Of a DNA stretch of 64,000 nt, positions 1 to 10,300 are shown in pieces. Under the pieces are notes generated by a model. The model did no database searches, was not told the DNA's origin, and worked only from the letters and a program-made list of their open reading frames with translations. Numbering within the stretch: the stretch's first letter is position 1; every line of letters begins with the position of its first letter. The DNA is from Amycolatopsis mediterranei (GTDB lineage: Bacteria > Actinomycetota > Actinomycetes > Mycobacteriales > Pseudonocardiaceae): positions 6,405,652 to 6,469,651 of the forward strand of contig NZ_CP100416.1 in NCBI RefSeq assembly GCF_026017845.1. Reading direction: 5' to 3'. The position numbers were made by a program, and so were the translations under genes.

Positions 1-38
1 CCAACGACTACGAGAAGTCGCTGCCAGTGGTTGCTTGA
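1..38 (+). CDS. C-terminal tail of a possible IS3-type transposase (partial)
   Basis: The window opens inside a reading frame that ends NDYEKSLPVVA followed by TGA. A (P)NDYEKS tail is typical of the last residues of IS3-family OrfB transposases, and the sequence just after the stop (about 41-77, with ctgtccaccgttcggggtga) resembles the terminal-repeat end of such elements. Only 11 codons are visible, so the family is a guess. If right, an insertion sequence abuts the toxin/immunity locus. Confidence 0.35.
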   Translation, partial: NDYEKSLPVVA

Positions 39-106
39 ACTGTGTAAGCCCCTGTCCACCGTTCGGGGTGAACCTCAGGCATCGTAAAGGCCGGCCGGGA
101 AGGACG

Positions 107-373
107 TCAATCCTTGAACACCTCAGGCACTGCGGACACCTGCTGATCGAGATTCCAGTCGGCGGGCTTCCACTTGACGTCGAACCACCGTGCGCCAGTC
201 GACAACCACTGAGCGCGCTTCCTCAGGACACTAGATCGACTTATGTCCTCATAGCCGAACTCCGTTCCACAGCACACGCAGATCTCGAAATTCGGCGTGC
301 GACCGTCTGCTCCCCACGGCGGGTCATCCTGCAGGAGACCACACACACGACAGCGAAGATTCTCATTGGGCAT
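107..373 (-). CDS. Small zinc-ribbon protein, probable immunity protein for the RHS toxin
   Basis: An 88-aa protein starting MPNENLRCRVCG. Two Cys pairs, CRVC near residues 8-11 and CVCC about 25 residues later (FEICVCCGTEFGYED), form a likely zinc ribbon, with a conserved-looking PPWG segment between them. I chose the ATG at 373 because it lies 11 nt inside the end of the RHS toxin gene, which ends at 363. Such overlap couples translation of toxin and antidote. Small genes in this position after an RHS/Hint toxin are usually the cognate immunity gene. The family is seen often beside polymorphic toxins, but the toxin-neutralising role here is inferred from position only. A longer frame up to 424 exists but would run deeper into the toxin gene. 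Confidence 0.75.
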   Translation of the reverse strand: MPNENLRCRVCGLLQDDPPWGADGRTPNFEICVCCGTEFGYEDISRSSVLRKRAQWLSTGARWFDVKWKPADWNLDQQVSAVPEVFKD

Positions 374-3300
374 TGAAGTAGTCCAGGTTCGTCGGTAAAC
401 CATGCGTTGCCGGGTCGGGGACATAGTAAGTCCTGGGGATACCGTCCTGGGTCATGACGCCGAACTCCTGCGTGTTGGGGTCGTACCTGACCACATCACC
501 GCTCGACCTGATCTTGGTCAGCACCCCAGGCCCCGGTCTCCTCAAGAACTCCGTCGCTCTCTCCACGTACTGCTTCGCATTCTGCAGTCCGGGGAAGTCC
601 GACCCGTGCTTCTTCCAATGCTGAAAGGCATTCCCCGGTCCGTTGAATTTCTTCGTCGAGGTCCAGATCGGTCCATTTCCACAGTTGTGGACCAGCACGG
701 GTGTGCTGCCGGCTTCGACGTAGTAGGTATGAACAGCATCGACACTTAGGTTGTAAGTCCGGTCGCCACCGGTGTGGCGATACGTTCCGGCGACGAGTAC
801 GGGCGCGTCACCCATAGTCGTCACCTGGTCGCCCGATCGGAGGTCGACAGCAGGCACCCACTCGCGCCTCGCCGCATCCCAGAAGAGGTGATGTGCCGTC
901 GTCGAGACGCTCTCGAAGCCGTGACCCGTGCTCAGGTATACGTCTACGAATTCTCGGTCCGTATCCGTGGTGTGCACTGCCACGACCGGGTGATGTTCCT
1001 CGTCACCCTTACCAGGATCCATGTTCGCGATCTGCTCGCCGACGTGGATGTCTGCGATCGACTTGGTGCTCCCGTCAGCCATGAGAACGGGCGTCGATCC
1101 GGGGAAGCTGTTACACCCGAAGGCTGCTCGCTCAGCTGCTCCATCACCGGCCGCGGCGCCCGCAGCTCCCTCGCCTGCGGCTGTCTCACCCGCTGCCGCT
1201 CCGGCGGCAGACCCCAGGCCCATCGCCCCGAGCAGGAGCAACGATGACAGGTCGTCCATGACCATGTCATTGAATTGCTTCTCGCCCTCGCACTCCTCGA
1301 AGTGCTCCACGCAGTACAAAGCCGCAATCACCTTGGCACCGGCCACATCATCGCCGTGTCCCTGGAGGTAGATCCAGGCCTCGTGGCAACCACGCTGGCC
1401 GTAACACGCCATCTCGTCGCCGGTACCGGTGGCCGTGTTCCAGAACGGCCGTGGTCCGTCGATCTGCATAGCCAACGAGGACCAGAGGCTGATCAAACGC
1501 TGGGGATCGTTGGTGATCGGCGAGTACTTTTTGACGTGTCCGCGGACGACCTCTCGTTGCTTGCTGCAGGCGGAGCCGCGTTTGCAGCCGCTGTTGGCGG
1601 CGATGTGGCGGAAGCTGTCGATCGACTGCTGGCTATACCCCCGCTGCTTCATGAAGAAGGCGCGGTTGTCGACGTAGTTGGGGTCCGACATCGCCTCGCC
1701 GGTCCCGCACAGGACTCCGTCGGGGCCGCACTCTGCGCCCCACATCATGCCGCTCGGGTCGCTGAACGAGATCGGGCTGTTGTTGCCATAGCTGTAAGCG
1801 TTCAACGCCTGCGGATTGCCCGTGTCCAACATCGGATCCGCCGTCAGAAACCGTCCCGACAACGGGTCGTAGTCGCGCGCGCCCAGGTGAGTGAGCCCAG
1901 TGGTGTTCTGGTAGCCGCCCACGAAACCGTGCTTGTCCGGCCAGGTCGACGGCGGTGTCCCACGGCTGGTGCCGTAGGGGTCCTGCCAGCGCTTGGTCAC
2001 CGCGAGATTGCCGGCATCCACCGTGGCATAGGTCGTGCCTTGGTGATCGGAAAGCTTCCAGCTCAAGCCGCCCGACGACGCACGGGTCGCGATGACCTGG
2101 CCGTTGTAGCTGTAGAAACGCGTGCCCGAGGCGAAGGTGGCACCGGTAGGCACGAAGAGCTCCATGTCGCCGACCGACAGCGTCGTGCCGCTCGGGTCCT
2201 TGGTGATGAGGAGGTTGCCGTCGGCGTCGTAGAGGTAGCTGCTGTCCGCGCCGTTGGCCTCCTTCGCCGTCGCGACCCGGCCCTCGGCGTCGTAGGTGAA
2301 CGTCTGCGCCGCACCAGCCGGACCACGCGACTCCGTGCTACCCGTCTTCGTATAGCCGTAGCTCGTCTGAGTCGTTCCTGACGAGCCCGTGGTCGTGACA
2401 GCCTCGACAGCATGCGGGCGCGAAGCACCCGGAGCCGGGTACGTCGAGGCCGTCGTGATGTCGCCGGACGGCGTGTGCTGGACCTGGGTCTTGCGGTCGC
2501 CGGTGTCGTCGAAGGTCCAGGACGTCCAGTACGGTGCTGCACCGTCGGTGCCCGCTGTCGTGGGCTGGGCCGCGCAGTCACCGGAGCCGGGGGTCCAGGC
2601 TTCGGTGAGCCGCTGCAGGTAGTCCTGGCGGAAGCACTGGACGTCGCTCTTCGTGCCCGGTGGGGTGTCGGCGATCTTCGTGAGGTTGCCGACCTGGTTG
2701 TAGCTGTAGACGCGGTTGGCGATCCAGTAGTCCGACGACGTCGAACGCTGCGCCTGCACCGTCTCGAGCCGGTTGGTGCCGTCGGCGTAGGTGCTGGTGA
2801 CCGAGACCTGGTAGGGACTCTGGTCGTCGTTGTAGTTGGTCCGCAGGACCTGGCCCAGCGGGTTGTACGCCGTCGACGAGACCAGCTTGGTGAAGTCGCC
2901 GGAAGTGTTGACCGCCAGCATCGTCTTCGGAGCGCCGTTGTCGTAGTAGGCGAACGACACTTCCTCGGCCGGGAGACCGCCCTCCTCGGGGGTGTTCATG
3001 GTGTGCACGGCGCCCGAGTTCGGGTCGTAGGTGATCCCGAACTGGTAGCTGCCGGAAAGACCCTTGTCGCCGGGCGGGATGGTGACCTTGCTGCCGGTGG
3101 GCCGGCCTGCGGTGTCGTAGCCGGTGGTTTCCTTGGTGTAGGCCTTGGTGCCGACGTAGCGGGTGGAGCTGGTGGGCTGCCCGGGAAGCAAGGTGTCGTA
3201 GGTCCAGCCGGCGATCTTCGTGCCGGTGAGCGCCGGGCCGTCGTACTCGGCGGTCTTGCGGCCCAGGTTGTCGTAGGTGTAGCTGATCAACCGGTTGCGT

Positions 3301-6300
3301 GCGTCCGTGGTGGTCAGCAGCCGGCCGGCGGCGTCGTAGGTGAACGTCGTCCGGCCGGTGTCGGGGTCGGTCGAGGCGATCTTGCGGTCCTTCAGGTCGT
3401 ACTCGAAGGTCCAGACGTTCTTGCCGGTGGTGTCGGTGACCGTGGCCTGCTTGCCGCTGCGGGTGTAGGCGTAGGTCGTCGTGTCGGCCGGTGACCCCGG
3501 GGTGTACTTCGTGGGGTCTTTGTACTGCAGGAGCTGGACGGTCTGGCCGAGCCCGTTGGTGATGGTGGTCGACGCGGTGCCACCGGCCGGCGGGATCGTG
3601 GTCGTTCGGTCGCCGTCGGGGATGGTCGTGGTGCGCCACTGCTCGACGGCGTGCAGCAGGTAGGCACTGGCCCGCGGGCTGCCCGCGCTGTCGAAGGTCG
3701 CCAACGTCGTGTTCGGGACCGACGCGTCATCGGTGACGTACAGCGTCGACGACGGGGCCGCGCTGTTCCAGTAGGCGTTGTGGGTCTTGTACGTCCGCCC
3801 CTGCGAGTCGTAGAAGGTGTCGGTGATGATCCGGCCCGGGCCGTCGTCGGCCCGCGGCGCCTGGGTCTGGACAGTGCGGCCGAGACCGTCGACGAGCGTG
3901 TACGACGTCGCGTACTGCCCGTTCGCCAGCAGGGTCTGGGTGGTCACGTTGCTGACGCCACCGGCGTTGCGGACGCTGTAGCTGTAGAGGACGTCCGCCG
4001 GCGCGTTCGCCGCCTTGCTGTGACCAGGCTTCCACACCGACACCACCCGGCCGAGGGCGTCCTGCGTGGCGTCGGTGCGCAGCCCGCTCGCGTCCTTGCT
4101 CGCGACGGTGATGCCGGAGACCGGGTCGAGGTACTTGGTCGAGGTGAACTTGGGTGCGTCTGCGGCGGCGGTGACCGGCGGTGTGGTGGTGTCGACCTGG
4201 GTGACCGGGCCGCCCTCGGCCGGGGTGTAGGCCGTCGTGCTGGTCAGCCCGAGTGCGTCGGTGGCGCTGACCGCCCGGCCGTACTTGTCGTACACGGTCG
4301 TCGCGGCCGGCGACGTGATCTTCTCCGCACCGCCCACCGGCCAGTCGTCGAGACTGTCGATCTGGGTGATGTTGCCTTCCGAAGGCGCCGCGCCGAAGGC
4401 CTGCTTGTCGTAGTAGGTCCGGGTGTCACTGATGATGTTGCCGGGCCCGGGCGGGTTGGCGGTGCCGTCGCAGACCCCGGAGATCTTCTGCACCTGACTG
4501 GAAGAGTTCAGCAGCCAGGCGGTGGCGTTTTCCAGATAGGTGGTGAGGGTGCAGCTGGTCTGTTTGGGGTCGCTGGTGTCGCCTTGGGTCTGCACCGCGG
4601 TCGCGAGCCCGTACTTGCCGTGGGTGGTGTGCGTGCGCGACACCCGCCACGTGCTCTTCGTGTCCAGCCAGGTCCGGGTCCGGGTCGTGTCGGTATCGGT
4701 GTAGGCCGCCGTGCGACCATCTGCGTCGGTCGCCGTCGCGTTCGATACCCACGGCTCGGTCAGGCTGCCACCGACGACCTGGCCGTCGCGGTAGGTGACA
4801 GTCTCGCGGGTGAAGCCGGCGACCTCCTGGCGGTCGGTGACCGATTCGTGCCAATTGGGGCTGGTGACCGTCGCGCCTTCCATGCCACGCAGATAGAACG
4901 TCTCGGTGGTCACCGGCGGGCCGGACGGGTCACCGCCCGCGGGGCCGAGCCCGGTGGTCGTCTTGACGTCGCCGTAGCCGCGCCACTGCGACCACGTGCG
5001 GTACTTCGGGTCCGAGAACGGGTCGTCGTCGTAGTGCCAGGCCGCACCGCCGAGGTAGTCGTAATGAGTGACCTTCGGCTGCGGCTGCTGCGTGGTGTTG
5101 GCGTCTTCGATGACGTCCGTGACCCGGAACTTGGTGAAATAGTCCAGCACCGGATCGGTCGCGCCCGGCGGATTCCAGTACACCGGGTAGCACGACAGCG
5201 TGTTGTTCTTCAGGTTCGCCGGATCGGGCATCGGGCCGCCGGGTTTGCATTCGGGGTCGGCGTACTTGACGGTGGTCAGGCCGCCCTGAGGGGTGGTGAC
5301 GGCGTCGATCCGGTTGCGGGTCAGCGCGGTGTACTGGGCACTGGTGTCGACCCGGTTGGCCATCGACTTCGCGTGGAACGTCGTCGCGGGCAGCGTGATC
5401 GCCGAGCCGACGGTGTTCGGGCTCGAGATCCTGCCTGTTTCCGTGACGGAGTCCAGCCACAGCGCCGTCTTGTTCCCGTCCGTGGTGGGTGGGAAGGACT
5501 GCGCGAGTGCCCATTCGCGGACCGGCTTCCACCCGGCGCCCCCGTCGGAGACCTGGGTGGTGATCTTGGTGTAGCGCTTGCGGGAAAAGAAGGACGGCGA
5601 GTTGTACACGCACACCGCGCCCTGGGCGCAGATCGTCTCCGACGGCACATCCGGCCACGACGTCGCCGTTCCCGAATTCAGCTGACCGGGATCACAGGTG
5701 ATCGTGCCGCTGGGGAAGCACCGTTCGGCCGTGTCGAACAGCACCTGCGCCGGAGCGTGGCTGAAGGTGTCGGCGACCTTGGTGTTGAAGCCGTACTCGA
5801 TCCTCTGCAGGTAGCCGCTGCGGGTGTACTGCGTGCCGGGGTTGTTCGCGGTGGAGGCGTTGCGGTTGAGCCCGTAGAAGTTCGTCTCGGGCTGGTAGTA
5901 GTACGCGATCGCGTTGCCGTGCGGGTCGACGACGTAGTCCAGGTTCCAGCGCCACGCGCGGTTGCACCAGGATGCGGCGTAGGTCGCGGCGTTGCAGGGT
6001 TCGTTGGTGTTGTTGCCGAAGACGGGCGCGGTCCAGGTCGACTGGGTCTCCGTCTTGCCGGACGACCAGCCGGGCAAGTGGTTGAGACCGAAGAAGTACT
6101 GGACACCGTCGGGCGTGGTGACCTTCCAGTACTCGCCGAACTTGTCACCGTTGGCGCCACCGGTGAGACGTTCGACGCGCGTGCCGTCGTCGTCCTTCGG
6201 GTGCCACGTCTGGGTGTTCTTGTCCAGGATCAGATCGCCGTTGGCGCCGGCGAAGGAGATCGTGGCATTGTCGTTGAACCAGCACAGGTCACCGGTCTTG

Positions 6301-7310
6301 GTCTGCCCGTTGTTGCCGCCCAAGTCCTGGCTGCAGCCCTTGTACCGGCGTTCGATGAACCCACCACCCGACAGGCTCCACCCGTCGCCCACGCCCGAGG
6401 CCTGGTTGTTCGTCGCCGACGTCAGCCCGTCCACCGAGCTCGAGGAGTAGTTCAGGCTGACCGACGGAGCGGTTCCGCCGAGCGCAGCGGGCATACCGAT
6501 CGGGTAGGAGTAGTCGAAGTCCGCCGACGACCCGCCCGCAGACCAGGAGCCGGCCGGTTTGAGGTCGGTCGCGCCGAAGTCGCCGCCACCGCTTTTGGTG
6601 TCGGCTTCCGCGGCCACCAGCATCGACGTTGCAGCCTGCTGCTGCCCCAGGGTGACATCGGCCGCGACGTGCCTGGTCTTGGCGTTGTTCTCGGACGAGA
6701 GCGGGGTGCCGACGTGGCATTCAGGCTTGTCCGGCGTCGTCAGCAGGCACGAGGGGTACTGCACCAGGTGCAGGCGACCACCGAAATCACCTCCGTAGGC
6801 GTCGCCGAACGACCGGTAGTCGACGTCGACGTTCACCGGCCCGCTCGTGTCACCGAACACCGGCTCCACCTTGACCAGCACCCCCTTGATCCCGGCCTTG
6901 GCGGCCGCAGCTTGATCCAGGGTGCTGATGCGGACTTTGCCGGGGGTGTGCTGGGCCTCGGTCGCCTTGGCGTGCGAGCGGGCCACCGCGACCGTCTGCC
7001 CGGCGGGCGCCTTGGCCGTGGCAGTGTCCGCGGCGAGGTCGACGTCGGCGGTGGCCGCCGCCGGCCAGCTCACCTTCGCCGGCGCGGACGAGCCCCCCGG
7101 CGTAGCTGGTTTCGCGCGGAAGCCTCCATCGACGCCATCGACGGAGTGGGTCTGCTGCAGCGGGGGAAGGTCCCAGCCCAGTCCGTGCCAGCCGCCGGCC
7201 GCGGCTTCCGCCGCCGCGGTCTGGGCCGAGCCCAGCAGCACGACGGCCATACCGAGCGCCAGTGCTCGTCTGCTTCTGGCGAAGCGCACGAAGCCACGCG
7301 AGTGAGTCAT
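363..7310 (-). CDS. Secreted RHS-repeat polymorphic toxin with Hint domain and C-terminal RNase-like tip
   Basis: A 2315-aa protein. Residues 1 to about 34 form a signal peptide (basic start, hydrophobic LALGMAVVLLGSA, AEA cleavage region). The middle carries many YD/RHS repeats (for example YDAAGRLLTT, YTYDNLGRK) and ends with the RHS core (GARDYDPLSGRFLTADP, then NAYSYGNNSPISFSDPSG near residue 1840). A Hint (intein-like) domain spans about 2066-2209, starting CNSFPGSTPV and ending VLVHN before C2210; it would release the last ~106 residues. That tip contains HWKKHGSDF, NAKQYVERA, GDVVRYD and EFGV, a layout like small BECR-fold RNase toxins; no catalytic assignment is certain. Start ATG follows GGTAGGC. 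It follows the LamG gene by 47 nt and overlaps its immunity gene by 11 nt. Confidence 0.9.
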   Translation of the reverse strand: MTHSRGFVRFARSRRALALGMAVVLLGSAQTAAAEAAAGGWHGLGWDLPPLQQTHSVDGVDGGFRAKPATPGGSSAPAKVSWPAAATADVDLAADTATAKAPAGQTVAVARSHAKATEAQHTPGKVRISTLDQAAAAKAGIKGVLVKVEPVFGDTSGPVNVDVDYRSFGDAYGGDFGGRLHLVQYPSCLLTTPDKPECHVGTPLSSENNAKTRHVAADVTLGQQQAATSMLVAAEADTKSGGGDFGATDLKPAGSWSAGGSSADFDYSYPIGMPAALGGTAPSVSLNYSSSSVDGLTSATNNQASGVGDGWSLSGGGFIERRYKGCSQDLGGNNGQTKTGDLCWFNDNATISFAGANGDLILDKNTQTWHPKDDDGTRVERLTGGANGDKFGEYWKVTTPDGVQYFFGLNHLPGWSSGKTETQSTWTAPVFGNNTNEPCNAATYAASWCNRAWRWNLDYVVDPHGNAIAYYYQPETNFYGLNRNASTANNPGTQYTRSGYLQRIEYGFNTKVADTFSHAPAQVLFDTAERCFPSGTITCDPGQLNSGTATSWPDVPSETICAQGAVCVYNSPSFFSRKRYTKITTQVSDGGAGWKPVREWALAQSFPPTTDGNKTALWLDSVTETGRISSPNTVGSAITLPATTFHAKSMANRVDTSAQYTALTRNRIDAVTTPQGGLTTVKYADPECKPGGPMPDPANLKNNTLSCYPVYWNPPGATDPVLDYFTKFRVTDVIEDANTTQQPQPKVTHYDYLGGAAWHYDDDPFSDPKYRTWSQWRGYGDVKTTTGLGPAGGDPSGPPVTTETFYLRGMEGATVTSPNWHESVTDRQEVAGFTRETVTYRDGQVVGGSLTEPWVSNATATDADGRTAAYTDTDTTRTRTWLDTKSTWRVSRTHTTHGKYGLATAVQTQGDTSDPKQTSCTLTTYLENATAWLLNSSSQVQKISGVCDGTANPPGPGNIISDTRTYYDKQAFGAAPSEGNITQIDSLDDWPVGGAEKITSPAATTVYDKYGRAVSATDALGLTSTTAYTPAEGGPVTQVDTTTPPVTAAADAPKFTSTKYLDPVSGITVASKDASGLRTDATQDALGRVVSVWKPGHSKAANAPADVLYSYSVRNAGGVSNVTTQTLLANGQYATSYTLVDGLGRTVQTQAPRADDGPGRIITDTFYDSQGRTYKTHNAYWNSAAPSSTLYVTDDASVPNTTLATFDSAGSPRASAYLLHAVEQWRTTTIPDGDRTTTIPPAGGTASTTITNGLGQTVQLLQYKDPTKYTPGSPADTTTYAYTRSGKQATVTDTTGKNVWTFEYDLKDRKIASTDPDTGRTTFTYDAAGRLLTTTDARNRLISYTYDNLGRKTAEYDGPALTGTKIAGWTYDTLLPGQPTSSTRYVGTKAYTKETTGYDTAGRPTGSKVTIPPGDKGLSGSYQFGITYDPNSGAVHTMNTPEEGGLPAEEVSFAYYDNGAPKTMLAVNTSGDFTKLVSSTAYNPLGQVLRTNYNDDQSPYQVSVTSTYADGTNRLETVQAQRSTSSDYWIANRVYSYNQVGNLTKIADTPPGTKSDVQCFRQDYLQRLTEAWTPGSGDCAAQPTTAGTDGAAPYWTSWTFDDTGDRKTQVQHTPSGDITTASTYPAPGASRPHAVEAVTTTGSSGTTQTSYGYTKTGSTESRGPAGAAQTFTYDAEGRVATAKEANGADSSYLYDADGNLLITKDPSGTTLSVGDMELFVPTGATFASGTRFYSYNGQVIATRASSGGLSWKLSDHQGTTYATVDAGNLAVTKRWQDPYGTSRGTPPSTWPDKHGFVGGYQNTTGLTHLGARDYDPLSGRFLTADPMLDTGNPQALNAYSYGNNSPISFSDPSGMMWGAECGPDGVLCGTGEAMSDPNYVDNRAFFMKQRGYSQQSIDSFRHIAANSGCKRGSACSKQREVVRGHVKKYSPITNDPQRLISLWSSLAMQIDGPRPFWNTATGTGDEMACYGQRGCHEAWIYLQGHGDDVAGAKVIAALYCVEHFEECEGEKQFNDMVMDDLSSLLLLGAMGLGSAAGAAAGETAAGEGAAGAAAGDGAAERAAFGCNSFPGSTPVLMADGSTKSIADIHVGEQIANMDPGKGDEEHHPVVAVHTTDTDREFVDVYLSTGHGFESVSTTAHHLFWDAARREWVPAVDLRSGDQVTTMGDAPVLVAGTYRHTGGDRTYNLSVDAVHTYYVEAGSTPVLVHNCGNGPIWTSTKKFNGPGNAFQHWKKHGSDFPGLQNAKQYVERATEFLRRPGPGVLTKIRSSGDVVRYDPNTQEFGVMTQDGIPRTYYVPDPATHGLPTNLDYFNAQ

Positions 7311-7357
7311 GTCTGCCTACCTAGGTGTGGTGGGCGCTCGACGCGCCGAAGCCGGTG

Positions 7358-10300
7358 CTAGTGGGTCACGCCGAAGAGGTCGCCGGGGTCGTCCTCGCGC
7401 TTGTCGAGGTTGATCCGATCGGTGCCGCGGAGGCCGGCGAACACGCGCACGCCGGCAAGACCGCCGTACCAGACATCGCTGCGCCGTCCCGTCCACACCC
7501 CGTGGCCGAGAACGAGACCGCCGCTGGAATCCCGGGCCACGACTCCACCGCCGTCGGGCGTGTTGACGTAGAAGTTCTGCTTCACACCGTTCACGTAGAG
7601 CGCGATGTAGCCGGTGGCGGCATCGTAGGTAGCGGCCAGATGCGTCCACGTGTTGTCGGCCGCGTAGGCGTCGCTCAACACGATCCGGCTGTCATTGCCG
7701 GTCGCGGACGGTGAAATCAGGAAGCTCCACCTGCCGTGCTGGACACCCGATGCGTCGGCCCACGGCCGGTAACCGAGCAGCAGTGGCGAAAACTGGGTGT
7801 CGGTCGTGCTGACGACAGCCCGGGGCGAGGGGTCGACCGGGCCGTTCACGGATGCGTCCGACGCGGTCCAGGTGTGCCTGACCCATGCTTCGAACGTGAA
7901 CGACTTGTCGGTCCGCAAGGTGGCGGGCCTGGTGGTCGCAACTTCGCCGCCGTTGATGGTGAACTGCGCCGCACACGCCGCGGGATTCCCCGCGGCGCCG
8001 GTGTCCATGCCCAGGGAAACCCCGTCCGAGGGCGTGCCCGCACTTTGGGTGACGGTGTCGAAGTACCGCAGGCTGTTCATCGCCGCGATCTGGTCGTCGG
8101 TGAGGGCGTGCGACCACACCCGGCCCTGGTCGAGCACACCCTTGAACGGGTTCTTCGCCCCGGGTTCGGCGCCGAGCAGCAGCGCCCCGTTCGCTGTCCA
8201 CGCCGCGGCCACCGTGGCGTCGGCTTCGCGCTTCCCGTTCACCGAGAGCCGGAGGCGCGACGCGGTCTTGTTGAAGGTCGCTGTGAGCAAGGTCCACGTT
8301 CCCGCCTGCGGAGCCGAGGTCCCGGTCGCCCACGTCATCGCCGCCGCGGTGTTGTCGGCCGGGGACATCCCGAACGCCCAGCGGTTCGCCGCCTTGTCGT
8401 AGCGCAGGACGAAGTTCGCAGTACGGCTTCCTGCCTGCGACAAGACGGTGTGATCGGAGTTGAGATCCGTGGGGTTCACCCACGCCGACACGGTGAACGA
8501 CCCCACGGTGTTCACCACGGGCCCGGGAGTGGATCCGTAACCGGTCGCGCCGTCGACCTGGAGGCCGCCGCCGTCGTGGCCTGGCACCCAGGAATACCCG
8601 CCGGTGAGGGCGAGGGTGTTGCCGTGGCCGGTGCTGTCGGTGGCGGTGTTCCCGCTGGTCTGCCCGAGCGCCCAGCTCGCCTGCAGGGACGGGACGCGCG
8701 AGGTCGCGGAGGTCAGCTCCGGTCCGCAGCCTTCGGCGAGCCCGTAGTTCGCGAGCGGCACGGACACCCCGGCCAGGTCATGAACGTCCTGCCCGGACAG
8801 GGCCCGCTGCCACACCTGCAAGTCGTCGAGCGACCCGTGGAAGAAGTCGGCGCGGACCCCGGCCCACTTCGCCGCACCCAGCACCGCCGGTCCGGTCGCC
8901 GCCCACGGCTGGGCGATCACCGTGCTCTGCTTCGCGCCGTCGACGTAAAGCGTCGCAGCATGGGTCGACGCGTCATACGTGCCCGCCACATGCGTCCACA
9001 CCCCGATTTGGGCTGGTCCGCTCGAGAAAGCCCAGGCGGCCGCCGGTGTAGCCGAATCCCCTGCCGTGACGCGCAGCGCCCAGGAGCCGGTTTCCTTGTT
9101 GTACTGCAGGGCCAGCGCCATCGCCTGGGTGCCGTCTTGGGCGAGGATGGTTTGCGAATGCGTGGTGTCGGTGAGCTTCGCCCAGGCCGCCACCGTGAAC
9201 GACTTCGACGCGTCGAGCACCTGATCGCCGGCCTCGGCGTAGCCGCTCGTGCCGTCGAGGCTGATCGCGCCCTTCACACCGTCGCTGTAGCCGCTGGTGT
9301 CCGGGTGAGTCCAGCTGGTGCCGTGGTTGTAGCCCACACCTCGGGTGACGCCGCCGGACACGGTTGCCGGGTGGGTGGGCAGGGTCGCGTTGTCCGGCGT
9401 CGACGAGGCACTGTCGATCAAAGTCGTCCCGGACGGTTCGTCGGCACCCCAGGCCGCGACCAGGTTCTTGCCGGGCGTCAGCGGCTGAACGTGGTAAGAG
9501 CAGGACGGCCCGTCCAGCGCCGGGTTGGATTCGGCTAGCACCACGCAGGTGGCGTCCGGGCTGGGCATACCGGCCTTGTTCACCGACTTGACCTTGATCA
9601 GGTTCTGGTTGCCGTTGGCCGCCACCACCTTGATCGATGTCGTGGCGACCATCTTGCCGTTCGCGTCGACGCCTTGGGTGGCCGGCGCGGTCGGTGAGCC
9701 CTGGGTCTGCGGTTCGGAACCGTCGGTCGTGTAGACGAAGTGGTCGATGTCGTAAAGGTTCTCGGTGGCCATCCCGGTCCACACGGAGAACTCCACCGCA
9801 TCACCTTGAACCTTCGGGTCGGTCCACGCCGTCATCGCCACCACGGGGGGCGCCGGGACCTTGGTGTCCACGACGAACTCGCAGTTGCCGACCCAGTTCG
9901 ACCACAGCTCACCGTCGGTGGCCTGCATCGACCAGTTGTAGATGCCGTCTTCGTTGATCCACCCCGGCGGGACAGCGGCCAGCTGAGCGGTCGACTCCTG
10001 GTTCGACCCGCCCGTGCCCACCGGCACGAGATTGTCGGCGTTGTCGTGGATGTAGACGTTGTGGCCGAGCTCGCCGTAAGCGAGGGCGAACTTCCCGTAG
10101 ACGGTGCCACCGTCCGGATCGGACAACCGGCCCGCGATCTGCGGCGTCTTCGTGTACACCCACGGCCGGTCCGGCCCCGACGTGCACGGCAGCGTCCCGT
10201 TCTGCATCGACAGAGCCGCCGGCGAGTTCGGAGCGGAGTCGTAGTTCACCGCGAAGTACGGGTTCAGATCAAACCGGCGCCACGCCGCCATCCCGTCGCC

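Noticed and set aside
3651..7361. A 1236-codon open frame antisense to the RHS gene
   Set aside because: Arg/Gly/Val-rich shadow translation of a high-GC gene; the minus strand has signal peptide, RHS repeats and Hint motifs.
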